This document shows, one piece after another, positions 7,287 through 14,689 of a stretch of DNA of 14,736 nt. The DNA is taken from the NCBI GenBank assembly GCA_964426915.1, contig CAYRTD010000107.1, positions 1 through 14,736 on the forward strand. The letters run 5' to 3'. The stretch's first letter is position 1; the number at the start of each line of letters is the position of its first letter. Origin of the DNA: CAYRTD01 sp964426915. Its GTDB lineage: Bacteria > Bacteroidota > Bacteroidia > Bacteroidales > GCA-2748055. The position numbers were made by a program, and so were the translations under genes. The notes beneath the pieces are model-generated. The model was not told where the DNA came from. It saw nothing but the letters and a program-made list of their open reading frames with translations, and made no database searches.

Positions 7287-8069
7287 ATGACCAAGTTTCC
7301 AAGTTATCAATACCTGAATATTCCATCCTCCCGCATTCCTTCATTTGATGTTTATTCGGCAGGACTTAAAAAACATCATGTTACCGCACTGCTTGAGTTT
7401 GATGTTACAGAAAGTCGCAAAAGGATCAGGGAAAAGAGAAGGGGAGGGGCAAAGCTTTCTTTTAATGCCTGGCTTATCAAGGTGATCAGTGATAGTCTTG
7501 AAAAACATCCGGAAGCGGCAGCCTTTAAGATTAATAAGCGTAAGTTGATCAGATTTAAGGATATTAACATTTCATTGATTGTGGAAAAGGATCTTGGAGA
7601 GGAGAAAGTACCCATTCCAATGGTGATTGAGAAATGCAACGAAAAGTCGGCCGAAGAAATAACTCATGAGATCGAAGAAGCCAAAAGCCAGGTGATGAAG
7701 GAGGAAGATGTTGTGCTCAGGAAGAAGGCCACACGACTGGAAAATCTGTATTACAAACTACCGGGGTTTGCACGCCGGTGGACATGGCATTATATGCTTA
7801 ACCATCCCCGGTTTGCCTATAAGAAAATGGGAAATGTGGTCATCACCTCCCTTGGCATGACCGGCAAAATTAACGGTTGGTTTATCCACCGTTCCATTCA
7901 TCCTGTCTCCTTTGGAATAGGCTCTGTAATAAAAAAGCCTGTGGTTGTAGGGAATGAGATAAAAATCCGTGAGATCCTGAATGTGACCATACTGATGGAT
8001 CATGATGTGATTGATGGTGCGCCTATGGTGAGATTTGTGGGGGAGTTGAGGAAGGGAATGGGAGGATGA
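7287..8069 (+). CDS. Stand-alone 2-oxoacid dehydrogenase E2-type acyltransferase domain protein
   Basis: From ATG 7287 the protein is 260 aa; the longer frame from 7224 adds 21 hydrophobic residues unlikely to belong. The body matches the catalytic domain of E2 (dihydrolipoyl acyltransferase) and chloramphenicol-acetyltransferase folds: LSFNAWLIKVISDSLEKHPE near the N-terminus, NISLIVEKDLG with VPIPMVIEKC, and near the C-terminus the active-site motif DHDVIDGAP with His239 and Asp243, corresponding to DHRxxDG of E2 enzymes. Lipoyl and subunit-binding domains are absent and no E1 or E3 genes are near, so it is not a normal E2 subunit. Such short E2-like proteins exist in Bacteroidota with unknown acyl donor and acceptor. 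An internal segment (about 135-175, RRWTWHYMLNHPRF) is typical of this stand-alone group rather than of complex-bound E2. Function beyond CoA-dependent acyl transfer is not shown. Confidence 0.8.
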   Translation: MTKFPSYQYLNIPSSRIPSFDVYSAGLKKHHVTALLEFDVTESRKRIREKRRGGAKLSFNAWLIKVISDSLEKHPEAAAFKINKRKLIRFKDINISLIVEKDLGEEKVPIPMVIEKCNEKSAEEITHEIEEAKSQVMKEEDVVLRKKATRLENLYYKLPGFARRWTWHYMLNHPRFAYKKMGNVVITSLGMTGKINGWFIHRSIHPVSFGIGSVIKKPVVVGNEIKIREILNVTILMDHDVIDGAPMVRFVGELRKGMGG

Positions 8070-8124
8070 GAGTGAGAGTGAGAGCGAGATTGTGAGAGCG
8101 AGAGTGGGAGTGGGGAGGGAGGGA
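8069..8124. repeat. Purine-strand microsatellite of GAGAGT-like units
   Basis: Directly after the acyltransferase stop the plus strand is almost pure purine for about 55 bases, made of degenerate GAGAGT/GAGAGC units grading into GGGAGT and GGGAGGG. It is a simple-sequence tract able to change length by slippage; the purine bias may allow triplex or G-rich structures. It follows the stop codon, so length change would alter the 3' UTR and not the protein. Confidence 0.7.
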
Positions 8125-8680
8125 CCATGGAACATTGCCCATAGACCAGGGAAAGAATAACCTTCGGTCCAAAAAAATTGTTTATCAAAGGCATCAAATC
8201 TCATCATTTGAGTCGCGAAGCTCTGACGGCCATTCCGCAGGCGTGGACTCTAACGTTCCGAAATTCATCGGGACTCTCACGACCTGTTCCAGGAAGGTCT
8301 CCAATTAGTGTCTGTCCATAATGTCCGATATCTGCGTTATGCTCGCCGGAAAAATTCTCATTTACAAGAGTAAACTCCGCTTTTTCCGGCTTCGAAAGCC
8401 TTGATCTCGAACATTATGATCCAGACTCTCGACTCTATTGACAGGCACTAATTATGGTCTATGGTCAAAACCCTATCAATAAATTCCTCCACATACACAT
8501 GCAATTGGTCGATGTCGACATTTTTTTCTTATGCTTCAATATTTTAATCTGATCTCTTTCACTGATAATTCTTCTTTCATATCTGCCTTTTCAATTTCCT
8601 GACCGTATTCATTCGTTAATGTTCCTTTTCTGAAAACCGTTACACTTCTTTTTGTTAAATATGATTTTTTTATAATTTTA
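8070..8680. other. Repeat-rich gene-free region before the CRISPR-Cas locus
   Basis: This stretch contains, in order: a purine microsatellite (8069-8124), a segment with imperfect GGACTCT/GGGACTCT direct repeats (8205-8300), a nested foldback element (8303-8453), copies of CCATAGACC (8139-8147) and its complement GGTCTATGG (8456-8464), and AT-rich sequence. On the minus strand an open frame ending at TGA (8536-8538) gives about 45 codons ending NEYGQEIEKADMKEELS then VKEIRLKY, with no start codon found. It has protein-like composition and may be the tail of a lost gene. Long minus-strand frames over the microsatellite are Ser/Leu repeats and not genes. Confidence 0.55.
8303..8453. mobile_element. 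Nested foldback (MITE/REP-like) element, non-coding
   Basis: Three inverted-repeat pairs are nested around one centre: AATTAGTGTCTGTC at 8303-8316 against 8440-8453 (13 of 14), CATAATGTCCGATATC at 8317-8332 against 8403-8418 (14 of 16), and GCCGGAAAAA at 8345-8354 against 8381-8390 (10 of 10). The 151-bp unit encodes nothing. The layout suggests a small non-autonomous repeat or structured RNA. No target-site duplication is visible at the edges, so mobility is inferred only from the inverted-repeat ends. Confidence 0.5.
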
Positions 8681-8682
8681 AT

Positions 8683-8711
8683 AAAAAAAGCGACCCGGGA
8701 AGGACCGCTTT
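8683..8711 (-). terminator. Intrinsic terminator of tracrRNA
   Basis: On the minus strand the arms at plus 8702-8711 and 8687-8696 form a 10-bp stem (eight Watson-Crick and two G.U pairs) with a 5-nt TTCCC loop, followed by a run of T reaching 8683. It forms the 3' hairpin of the tracrRNA. Confidence 0.85.
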
Positions 8712-8761
8712 AAATGTTTTCACAACGGAATAATCCTTATTGTGAATTGCTTCATTTGGAA
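8683..8761 (-). ncRNA. tracrRNA: tracrRNA of the type II-C CRISPR-Cas system
   Basis: Seen: on the minus strand 8761-8739 is an anti-repeat complementary to the first 25 nt of the CRISPR repeat at the window end, with 22 Watson-Crick pairs, one G.U, and two single U bulges on the repeat side. Downstream are a small GGA/TCC hairpin (8727-8736) and a 10-bp terminator stem (8687-8711) with a T run. This is the order expected for tracrRNA: anti-repeat, nexus-like hairpin, terminator. Its role is to pair with crRNA, load Cas9 and guide repeat processing if RNase III acts. The 5' end is inferred from a candidate promoter; a longer form extending into the cas9 leader is possible. The gene lies between the repeat-rich gap and cas9, antisense to the cas9 upstream region. 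Confidence 0.88.
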
Positions 8762-8764
8762 ATA

Positions 8765-8795
8765 CCAAAATAATCAATTTTTATCAAACCTCAAA
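8765..8795 (-). promoter_or_regulatory. Candidate tracrRNA promoter (Bacteroidota type)
   Basis: On the minus strand TTTG (plus 8792-8795), a 19-nt spacer, then TATTTTGG (plus 8765-8772), one mismatch from TAnnTTTG. The spacing is the usual one for Bacteroidota primary-sigma promoters. Initiation a few bases downstream would fall at about 8757-8762, exactly at the anti-repeat edge. Confidence 0.45.
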
Positions 8796-8799
8796 CGAA

Positions 8800-11700
8800 A
8801 TGAAAAAAATTTTAGGACTTGATCTGGGAACCAATTCTATAGGATGGGCTTTAATTGAACAGGAATTCGATTCGAAGAAAGGTGGAATTATTGATTGTGG
8901 GTCCAGAATAATACCAATGAGCCAGGATGTACTTGGCAAATTTGACTCCGGACAAAGTATCTCTCAAACTGCAGAACGAACAGGATATCGTGGTGTAAGA
9001 AGGTTAAGACAAAGACATTTATTACGAAGAGAAAGACTTCATAGAGTTTTAAATATTCTTGGTTTTTTGCCAGAGGATTATGCCGATTCAATTGATTTTA
9101 CTGAAAGAAATGGTCAGTTTAAAGACAATATTGAAGTTAAATTGAACTATTATAAAAATAAGGAAGGAAAACATGAATTCCTTTTTAAGGATTCTTTTCA
9201 GGAAATGTTGGAAGATTTTAAAAACAACCACCCTGAAATTTTTAAACAAAATAACGGTATTCCATATGATTGGACAATATATTATTTGCGAAATAAGGCT
9301 CTTAAAAATAAAATCAGTAAAGAAGAACTAGCTTGGATATTATTAAATTTTAATCAGAAAAGAGGATATTATCAACTTCGGGGAGAAGAAGAGGAAAATA
9401 AAAAAGGAAAAAATGAGGAGTTTATAAGAGTAAAAGTTGATAAAGTTGAAAAAATAGAAGAGGAGAATTCAAAAGGACAGGCCATTTACGAGATTCACCT
9501 TGAAAATGGGATGTCTTTTCAAAAACCTAGCAAGAATCCTGTTGATTGGGAAGGAAAAGTAAGAGAATTCATTGTTACAACATATACAGAAGAAGACGGA
9601 ACTCCCAAATATGATAGTGAAGGAAAAGTTAAAAGATCTTTCAAATCTGTGAATTCTGAAGAGGATTGGATAGCTATAAAGAAGAAAACAGAGAATGAAA
9701 TTGAAGACTTTGAAACTGTTGGCCAGTATATTTATTATTCATTATTGAAGAATCCACGTCAGAAAATCCGGGGAAAATTAATTCGAACAATAGAAAGAAA
9801 ATTTTATAAAGAAGAGTTAAAAAAAATTCTAAAATCACAAAAAGGGTTTCACCCGGAATTGACCGATGATGGATTATATCAAAAATGTATACAGGAACTA
9901 TATCCAAATAACCGTGCTCATGTTTATAATATACGAAACAGAGATTTGGAATATCTGTTATCAGATGATATAATTTTTTACCAGAGACCTTTAAAAAGTA
10001 AAAAGTCTTTTATTGATGCATGCAAGTTTGAAAGGCGTTATTATTATGCTAATAGTGGTGAAAAAGAAACTGTTGAGGTAAAATGTACTCCTCGTTCGAA
10101 TCCCCATTTTCAGGAATTCAGGTTATGGCAATTTTTAGACAATCTAAGAATTTTAAAAAGAGAAGAATACATTGACGGAAAATTAAAACATGATGTGGAT
10201 AAAACTTCAGATTTTTTTTCAGCAGAAGACGAATGGGGTGATTTATTTCATTTTTTAAATGAAAGAAAGGATGTTAAACAAAAAGCAATTTTAAAGTATT
10301 TTAAGCTGCCGGAAAAAGAATATCGCTGGAATTATGTGGAAGAAAAGAATTATCCCTGTAATGAAACTCGAGCTTCAGTACTTTCAAAATTAACAAAGAT
10401 TTCAAGCATTGATGCACACGAATTTCTAACCAAAGAAATTGAGTATGAATTGTGGCATCTTATATATTCAGTAAGGGATAAAGTGGAGTACGAAAAGGCA
10501 CTTTTAACTTTTGCCCGGAAACATTCTCTGCCTGAGAACCAATTTTTTGTACTTTTTCAAAAATTCCCGCCATTCGAAGCCAATTATTGTGCTTATTCTG
10601 AGAAGGCCTTGAAAAAATTATTACCACTCATCAGGTTAGGTGAGTACTGGACTTTAGATTCAATACATGAAAGTACTAGGGAAAGAATTAAAAAAATTAT
10701 GGATGGTGAAGTTGATGACACTATTGGCAACAGAGTCAGACAGAAGTCTATTCAACTTAAAAAAATGGAAGATTTCAAGGGACTGCCTTTATGGCTCGCA
10801 AGCTATATTGTTTATAACAGACATTCTGAAGTCGGAGAGATCAGGAACTGGAAGACCCCTGATGATTTAGATAATTATCTGATGAAAGAATTCAAACAGC
10901 ATAGCCTAAGAAATCCCATTGTTGAACAAATTGTTGCTGAGACTCTTCGAGTTGTTAGGGATGTATGGAAATATCATGGAAACAGTGAAGAAAATTTCTT
11001 TGATGAAATTCACATTGAACTGGGCCGGGAGATGAAAAATCCTGCTGAAAAAAGAAAAAATCTGACGCAACAGATCGTAGAAAGAGAAAATACTAATCAA
11101 CGAATCCGGGAATTATTAATCGAGTTGAAAAATGACGGGATTGAAGGGGTAAGACCTTACTCTCCAAATCAACAGGAAATTTTAAAGTTATATGAAGAGG
11201 GAGTATATGCTGGTGATCATAATGTATCCGATGAGATTATAAAGATCAGAAAAAACGCGCAACCCTCTGCTTCTGAAATAAAGAGATACAAACTTTGGCT
11301 TGATCAGGGATATATTTCACCTTACACAGGAAAAATGATCCAGTTGAGTCGATTATTCACTACAGATTATCAGATTGAACATATCATTCCTCAATCCAGG
11401 TTTTTTGATGATTCCATGAATAACAAAATTATATGTGAATCAGAAGTGAATGACTGGAAAGGCAATATGACGGCAATGGAATTTGTTCTGAACCATGGTG
11501 GAGAGAATATTAAATTGAGTAATGGAAACAGTGTGAATGTTTTTAAAAAGGATTCTTATGAAGATCATGTAAAAAAATACTTCAAGGGAAATCGGATTAA
11601 AATAAAAAACCTGTTGACCGAAGATGTGCCTGAATCATTTATCGAAAGGCAAATGAATGACAGCAGGTACATCAGCAAAATGGTAAAAAGTCTTTTGAGC

Positions 11701-13329
11701 AATATAGTACGTGAAGAAGGGGAAATGGAAGCAACTTCAAAAAAAGTAATTCCCATTAGTGGTGCTGTCACTGCAAGGATGAAGCAGGATTGGGGGCTTA
11801 ATGATGTTTGGAATTCAATTATTTACCCCAGGTTTGAGCGTTTGAATAAAATGACAGAGACGAATACTTTTGGTTCATGGATAAATCAAAATGGGAAGAA
11901 ATATTTTCAAATTCAGGTGCCGTCTGAACTTTCGCGTGGTTTCAGTAAGAAAAGAATAGATCACAGGCATCATACACTTGATGCGATAGTTATTGCGGCT
12001 GTTACAAGAGATCATGTTAATTATTTAACCTCAATTAATACCGAAAGAGAAAATCATTCACTGGTTAGAAAACTGCGTAGAACAGAAAAATATAATGGCA
12101 GAGATCTACCCAGGGAATTTCTTATACCCTGGCCGGGTTTCACAAGGGAAATAAGAGAGAGTCTTGAAAAAACGGTTGTAAGTTTTAAACAGAACCTGAG
12201 GATTATTAATAAATCTGTCAATCGTTATGAAAAATGGGTAACAGATGATAATGGCCAGCTCAAGAAAAAAGAGGTTCAGCAAACAAAGGGAGATAATTGG
12301 GCCATCAGGAAGCCTTTACATAAAGAAACAGTGTATGGACAGGTAATATTAAAAAGAAAAAAAACAAAACCTATATTATTAAACTATGCTATTGAAAATC
12401 ATGAAATGATTGTTGATAAAAAGATTAAAAGAATTATCCAGCATAAATTGAATGAAACAGGTAGTATAGAACAGGTTAAAAAACATTTCAGAAAAAATCC
12501 GATCATTTTTAATAATGAAAAGATTAAAAAAATTGATATTTATGAAGAACTGACTGCTACAGCAAGCCGCATTTCCCTGGATCCAAGTTTTAGTTCAAAA
12601 AAGATTGCATCTGTAACAGATACGGGTATTCAGAAAATACTTTTAAAACATCTGAAAAATTTTAATTCGATTGATAATAAAGGAAAAATTGAGGAGCATC
12701 CTGAACTGGCTTTTTCACAGGAAGGAATAGAAGAAATGAACGAAAATATTAATGTTCTAAACAATGGGAAATCTCATCAACCTATATATAAAGTCAGAGT
12801 TTTTGAAGAGGGAAATCGTTTCTCTGTTGGCTATAAGGGAAATAAAAAAGACAAATACGTGGAAGCAGCCAAAGGAACAAATTTGTTCTTTGCCATTTAC
12901 CAGAATGAGGATGGAAAACGAAAATATGAATCAATTCCTCTTTACCAGGCTATTGAAAGGCAAAAACAGGGACTTGAGATAGCTAAAGAATTGATATGGG
13001 ATGAAAAATCAGGAGAAGAATACAGGTTGTTGTTTACACTTTCTCCGAATGATATGGTTTATATTCCAACTAATGAAGAATTTAATACGAATTTAAAAAT
13101 TGATTTGAGCAAGATTAGTAAAGAACAGGCAAGGCGATTTTATAAAATGGTAAGCTGTACTGGCCCCTATGCTTTTTTTGTGAGGAATGATATTAGTAAT
13201 TCGATTTGGAATAAGGTAGAATTTTCTCCACTTAATAAGATGGAAAAATCAATTGAAGGAATAATGATAAAAGAAAATTGTCGTAAAATTAATATTGATA
13301 GAATTGGTAATGTTATTTCTTTACAATGA
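8800..13329 (+). CDS. cas9: Type II-C CRISPR RNA-guided endonuclease Cas9 (long form)
   Basis: The protein is 1509 aa, starting KKILGLDLGTNSIGWAL. Domains: RuvC-I with Asp8; arginine-rich bridge helix at about 60-85 (RRLRQRHLLRRERLHR); recognition lobe to about 730; RuvC-II with Glu740 (IHIELGRE); HNH with His861 in IEHIIPQSR and Asn884 in EVNDWKGN; RuvC-III with His1058 and Asp1061 in HHTLDA; then about 430 residues of wedge and PAM-interacting sequence. All residues for cutting both DNA strands are present, so it should be active. It forms the effector complex with crRNA and the adjacent tracrRNA. It is longer than the roughly 1000-1200 aa of well-studied II-C enzymes but within the long Bacteroidota Cas9 group. 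HNH has Glu860-His in place of the Asp-His of SpCas9. The start follows an A-rich leader without Shine-Dalgarno sequence. The 3' end overlaps cas1 by 4 bp. Confidence 0.97.
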   Translation: MKKILGLDLGTNSIGWALIEQEFDSKKGGIIDCGSRIIPMSQDVLGKFDSGQSISQTAERTGYRGVRRLRQRHLLRRERLHRVLNILGFLPEDYADSIDFTERNGQFKDNIEVKLNYYKNKEGKHEFLFKDSFQEMLEDFKNNHPEIFKQNNGIPYDWTIYYLRNKALKNKISKEELAWILLNFNQKRGYYQLRGEEEENKKGKNEEFIRVKVDKVEKIEEENSKGQAIYEIHLENGMSFQKPSKNPVDWEGKVREFIVTTYTEEDGTPKYDSEGKVKRSFKSVNSEEDWIAIKKKTENEIEDFETVGQYIYYSLLKNPRQKIRGKLIRTIERKFYKEELKKILKSQKGFHPELTDDGLYQKCIQELYPNNRAHVYNIRNRDLEYLLSDDIIFYQRPLKSKKSFIDACKFERRYYYANSGEKETVEVKCTPRSNPHFQEFRLWQFLDNLRILKREEYIDGKLKHDVDKTSDFFSAEDEWGDLFHFLNERKDVKQKAILKYFKLPEKEYRWNYVEEKNYPCNETRASVLSKLTKISSIDAHEFLTKEIEYELWHLIYSVRDKVEYEKALLTFARKHSLPENQFFVLFQKFPPFEANYCAYSEKALKKLLPLIRLGEYWTLDSIHESTRERIKKIMDGEVDDTIGNRVRQKSIQLKKMEDFKGLPLWLASYIVYNRHSEVGEIRNWKTPDDLDNYLMKEFKQHSLRNPIVEQIVAETLRVVRDVWKYHGNSEENFFDEIHIELGREMKNPAEKRKNLTQQIVERENTNQRIRELLIELKNDGIEGVRPYSPNQQEILKLYEEGVYAGDHNVSDEIIKIRKNAQPSASEIKRYKLWLDQGYISPYTGKMIQLSRLFTTDYQIEHIIPQSRFFDDSMNNKIICESEVNDWKGNMTAMEFVLNHGGENIKLSNGNSVNVFKKDSYEDHVKKYFKGNRIKIKNLLTEDVPESFIERQMNDSRYISKMVKSLLSNIVREEGEMEATSKKVIPISGAVTARMKQDWGLNDVWNSIIYPRFERLNKMTETNTFGSWINQNGKKYFQIQVPSELSRGFSKKRIDHRHHTLDAIVIAAVTRDHVNYLTSINTERENHSLVRKLRRTEKYNGRDLPREFLIPWPGFTREIRESLEKTVVSFKQNLRIINKSVNRYEKWVTDDNGQLKKKEVQQTKGDNWAIRKPLHKETVYGQVILKRKKTKPILLNYAIENHEMIVDKKIKRIIQHKLNETGSIEQVKKHFRKNPIIFNNEKIKKIDIYEELTATASRISLDPSFSSKKIASVTDTGIQKILLKHLKNFNSIDNKGKIEEHPELAFSQEGIEEMNENINVLNNGKSHQPIYKVRVFEEGNRFSVGYKGNKKDKYVEAAKGTNLFFAIYQNEDGKRKYESIPLYQAIERQKQGLEIAKELIWDEKSGEEYRLLFTLSPNDMVYIPTNEEFNTNLKIDLSKISKEQARRFYKMVSCTGPYAFFVRNDISNSIWNKVEFSPLNKMEKSIEGIMIKENCRKINIDRIGNVISLQ

Positions 13330-14219
13330 TAAAAAAAACTTTATATTTTGGCAATCCCTGTAAATTAAGCAAATCACACTTGCAATTAAAGATTTCCAGG
13401 GATGAACAACCGGATGTTACACTACCTATTGAAGATATTGGAATGATTGTACTGGATCATTTTCAAATCCGGCTTAGCCATTCTTTACTTATGTACTTAA
13501 TGGAAAATAATGTAGCCATAATTTCCTGTAATGATAAGCATTTGCCGGAAGGATTGATGTTACCTATGACAGGTCATCATGCCTTTACTGAGAAAGTAAA
13601 TTCTCAGGTAAATATTTCCGAACCTCTGAGAAAAAATTTGTGGCAGCAAACAGTTATTTCAAAGATCAGGAACCAGGCAGCTTTGTTATCCTATCATGAT
13701 TTGAACTCAGAACCATTATTATATTTTGCAGAAAAAGTCAGAAGTGGGGATCCAGATAATTTGGAAGGAAGGGCAGCAAGTACTTACTGGAATGAGTTAT
13801 TTGCACAGAAAAGGGATTTTAAACGAGGTAGATTTGAGAATCCGCCTAATAATCTTTTGAATTATGGTTATGCTATTTTAAGGGGAGTAATTGCAAGGTC
13901 ATTGGTAGGTTCCGGATTAATGACATTTATGGGAATTCACCATCGGAACAAATACAATCCATATGTACTTGCCGATGATATTATGGAACCGTACCGGCCA
14001 TTTGTTGATCAGATTGTAATGGACATTATTGAAGAGGAAAAGGATATAGAGGAATTAACCCCGTCTTTAAAGCAAAAATTATTAAAAATTCCTGCTATTG
14101 ATGTTAGGATTGATAACCAGAAGAGTCCTTTGAAGATAGCAGCAAGGCGGACTACATCTTCTTTGATGCGATGTATGGAAGGAATTGAAAGAAAGATCAT
14201 ATATCCGGTTTTTCAATGA
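13326..14219 (+). CDS. cas1: CRISPR-associated integrase Cas1 (type II)
   Basis: The product is 297 aa, close to the usual type II Cas1 length. Active-site residues visible: Glu147 in LEGRAAS, His205 in GIHHRNKYNP, and the acidic cluster Asp217/Asp218/Glu221 in LADDIMEPYRP, which together bind the metal. The N-terminal beta domain (MIKKTLYFG through SLLMYLMENNVAIISC) and helical C-terminal domain are complete. With Cas2 it forms the complex that inserts new spacers at the array. ATG 13326 overlaps the cas9 stop (ATGA), which points to translational coupling. Nothing is broken, so adaptation should be possible. Confidence 0.97.
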   Translation: MIKKTLYFGNPCKLSKSHLQLKISRDEQPDVTLPIEDIGMIVLDHFQIRLSHSLLMYLMENNVAIISCNDKHLPEGLMLPMTGHHAFTEKVNSQVNISEPLRKNLWQQTVISKIRNQAALLSYHDLNSEPLLYFAEKVRSGDPDNLEGRAASTYWNELFAQKRDFKRGRFENPPNNLLNYGYAILRGVIARSLVGSGLMTFMGIHHRNKYNPYVLADDIMEPYRPFVDQIVMDIIEEEKDIEELTPSLKQKLLKIPAIDVRIDNQKSPLKIAARRTTSSLMRCMEGIERKIIYPVFQ

Positions 14220-14236
14220 ACTAAACTTTTTAATCC

Positions 14237-14578
14237 ATGTCGGAATTAAGCCGGCTTAATCAATATCGTATTTTGTGGGTCATTGTATTTTTTGATTTAC
14301 CGACAGAAACAAAAAAGGACAGGAGAAACTATGCCCGTTTCAGGAAAAGATTGATCCGGGATGGTTTCACTATGATTCAGTTCTCAATATATTCCCGTCA
14401 TTGCAACAGTCGTGAAAACTCAGAGGTGCATATGAAAAGGGTGAGATCATTTCTGCCCCCTAAAGGAGAAGTCGTTATGTTTACACTCACAGACAAACAA
14501 TTCGGATTAATGGAATTCTTTAAGGGACAAGAAGAGGCAGAACGACCAGATACCCCCCAGCAACTTGAGTTATTCTGA
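14237..14578 (+). CDS. cas2: CRISPR-associated Cas2 (type II)
   Basis: The product is 113 aa. The first strand reads RILWVIVFFDLPTET with conserved Asp20, followed by the helix YARFRKRLIRDGF, a second strand FTMIQFSIYSRHC and a beta-rich end EVVMFTLTDKQFG. This is the ferredoxin-like fold of Cas2, the dimer that bridges two Cas1 dimers during spacer integration. The C-terminal tail EEAERPDTPQQLELF extends past the core and resembles the tails of type II Cas2 proteins. It starts 17 bp after cas1 and is the last gene before the array. No csn2 or cas4 follows, which makes the locus II-C. Confidence 0.96.
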   Translation: MSELSRLNQYRILWVIVFFDLPTETKKDRRNYARFRKRLIRDGFTMIQFSIYSRHCNSRENSEVHMKRVRSFLPPKGEVVMFTLTDKQFGLMEFFKGQEEAERPDTPQQLELF

Positions 14579-14589
14579 CCAGGATAAAA

Positions 14590-14622
14590 AAAACCGTTAC
14601 CAAATATTCTGGTAACGGTTTT
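14590..14622. terminator. Bidirectional hairpin terminator between cas2 and the CRISPR array
   Basis: AAAACCGTTACCA at 14590-14602 pairs with 14610-14622 over 13 bp with a 7-nt loop. On the plus strand TTTT follows and can end cas9-cas1-cas2 transcription 12 nt after the cas2 stop. On the minus strand the stem runs into eight T, an even better tail for transcripts arriving from the CRISPR array. The hairpin thus separates two converging transcription units. Confidence 0.85.
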
Positions 14623-14689
14623 CAGACACAGTTTTTTCATCCTATAACACAGCTTAACGAATTGTTTATCAGTTTAATGATCTCTATGA

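Noticed and set aside
7758..8207. 149-aa minus-strand frame with Ser/Leu repeats
   Set aside because: It is the complement of the purine microsatellite and of the acyltransferase 3' end; repeat-driven low complexity and no family signal.
8205..8300. Decayed IS element before the foldback repeat
   Set aside because: Short GGACTCT-like direct repeats are present, but no transposase fragment or terminal inverted repeat could be identified.
14398..14640. 80-aa minus-strand frame over the cas2 end and terminator
   Set aside because: It is antisense to cas2 and spans the hairpin terminator; no protein features.
14633..14689. A possible extra spacer plus degenerate repeat left of the first repeat
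   Set aside because: About 30 nt left of the repeat I looked for a repeat edge resembling TTCACAAC and found none, so the array appears to end at 14690.
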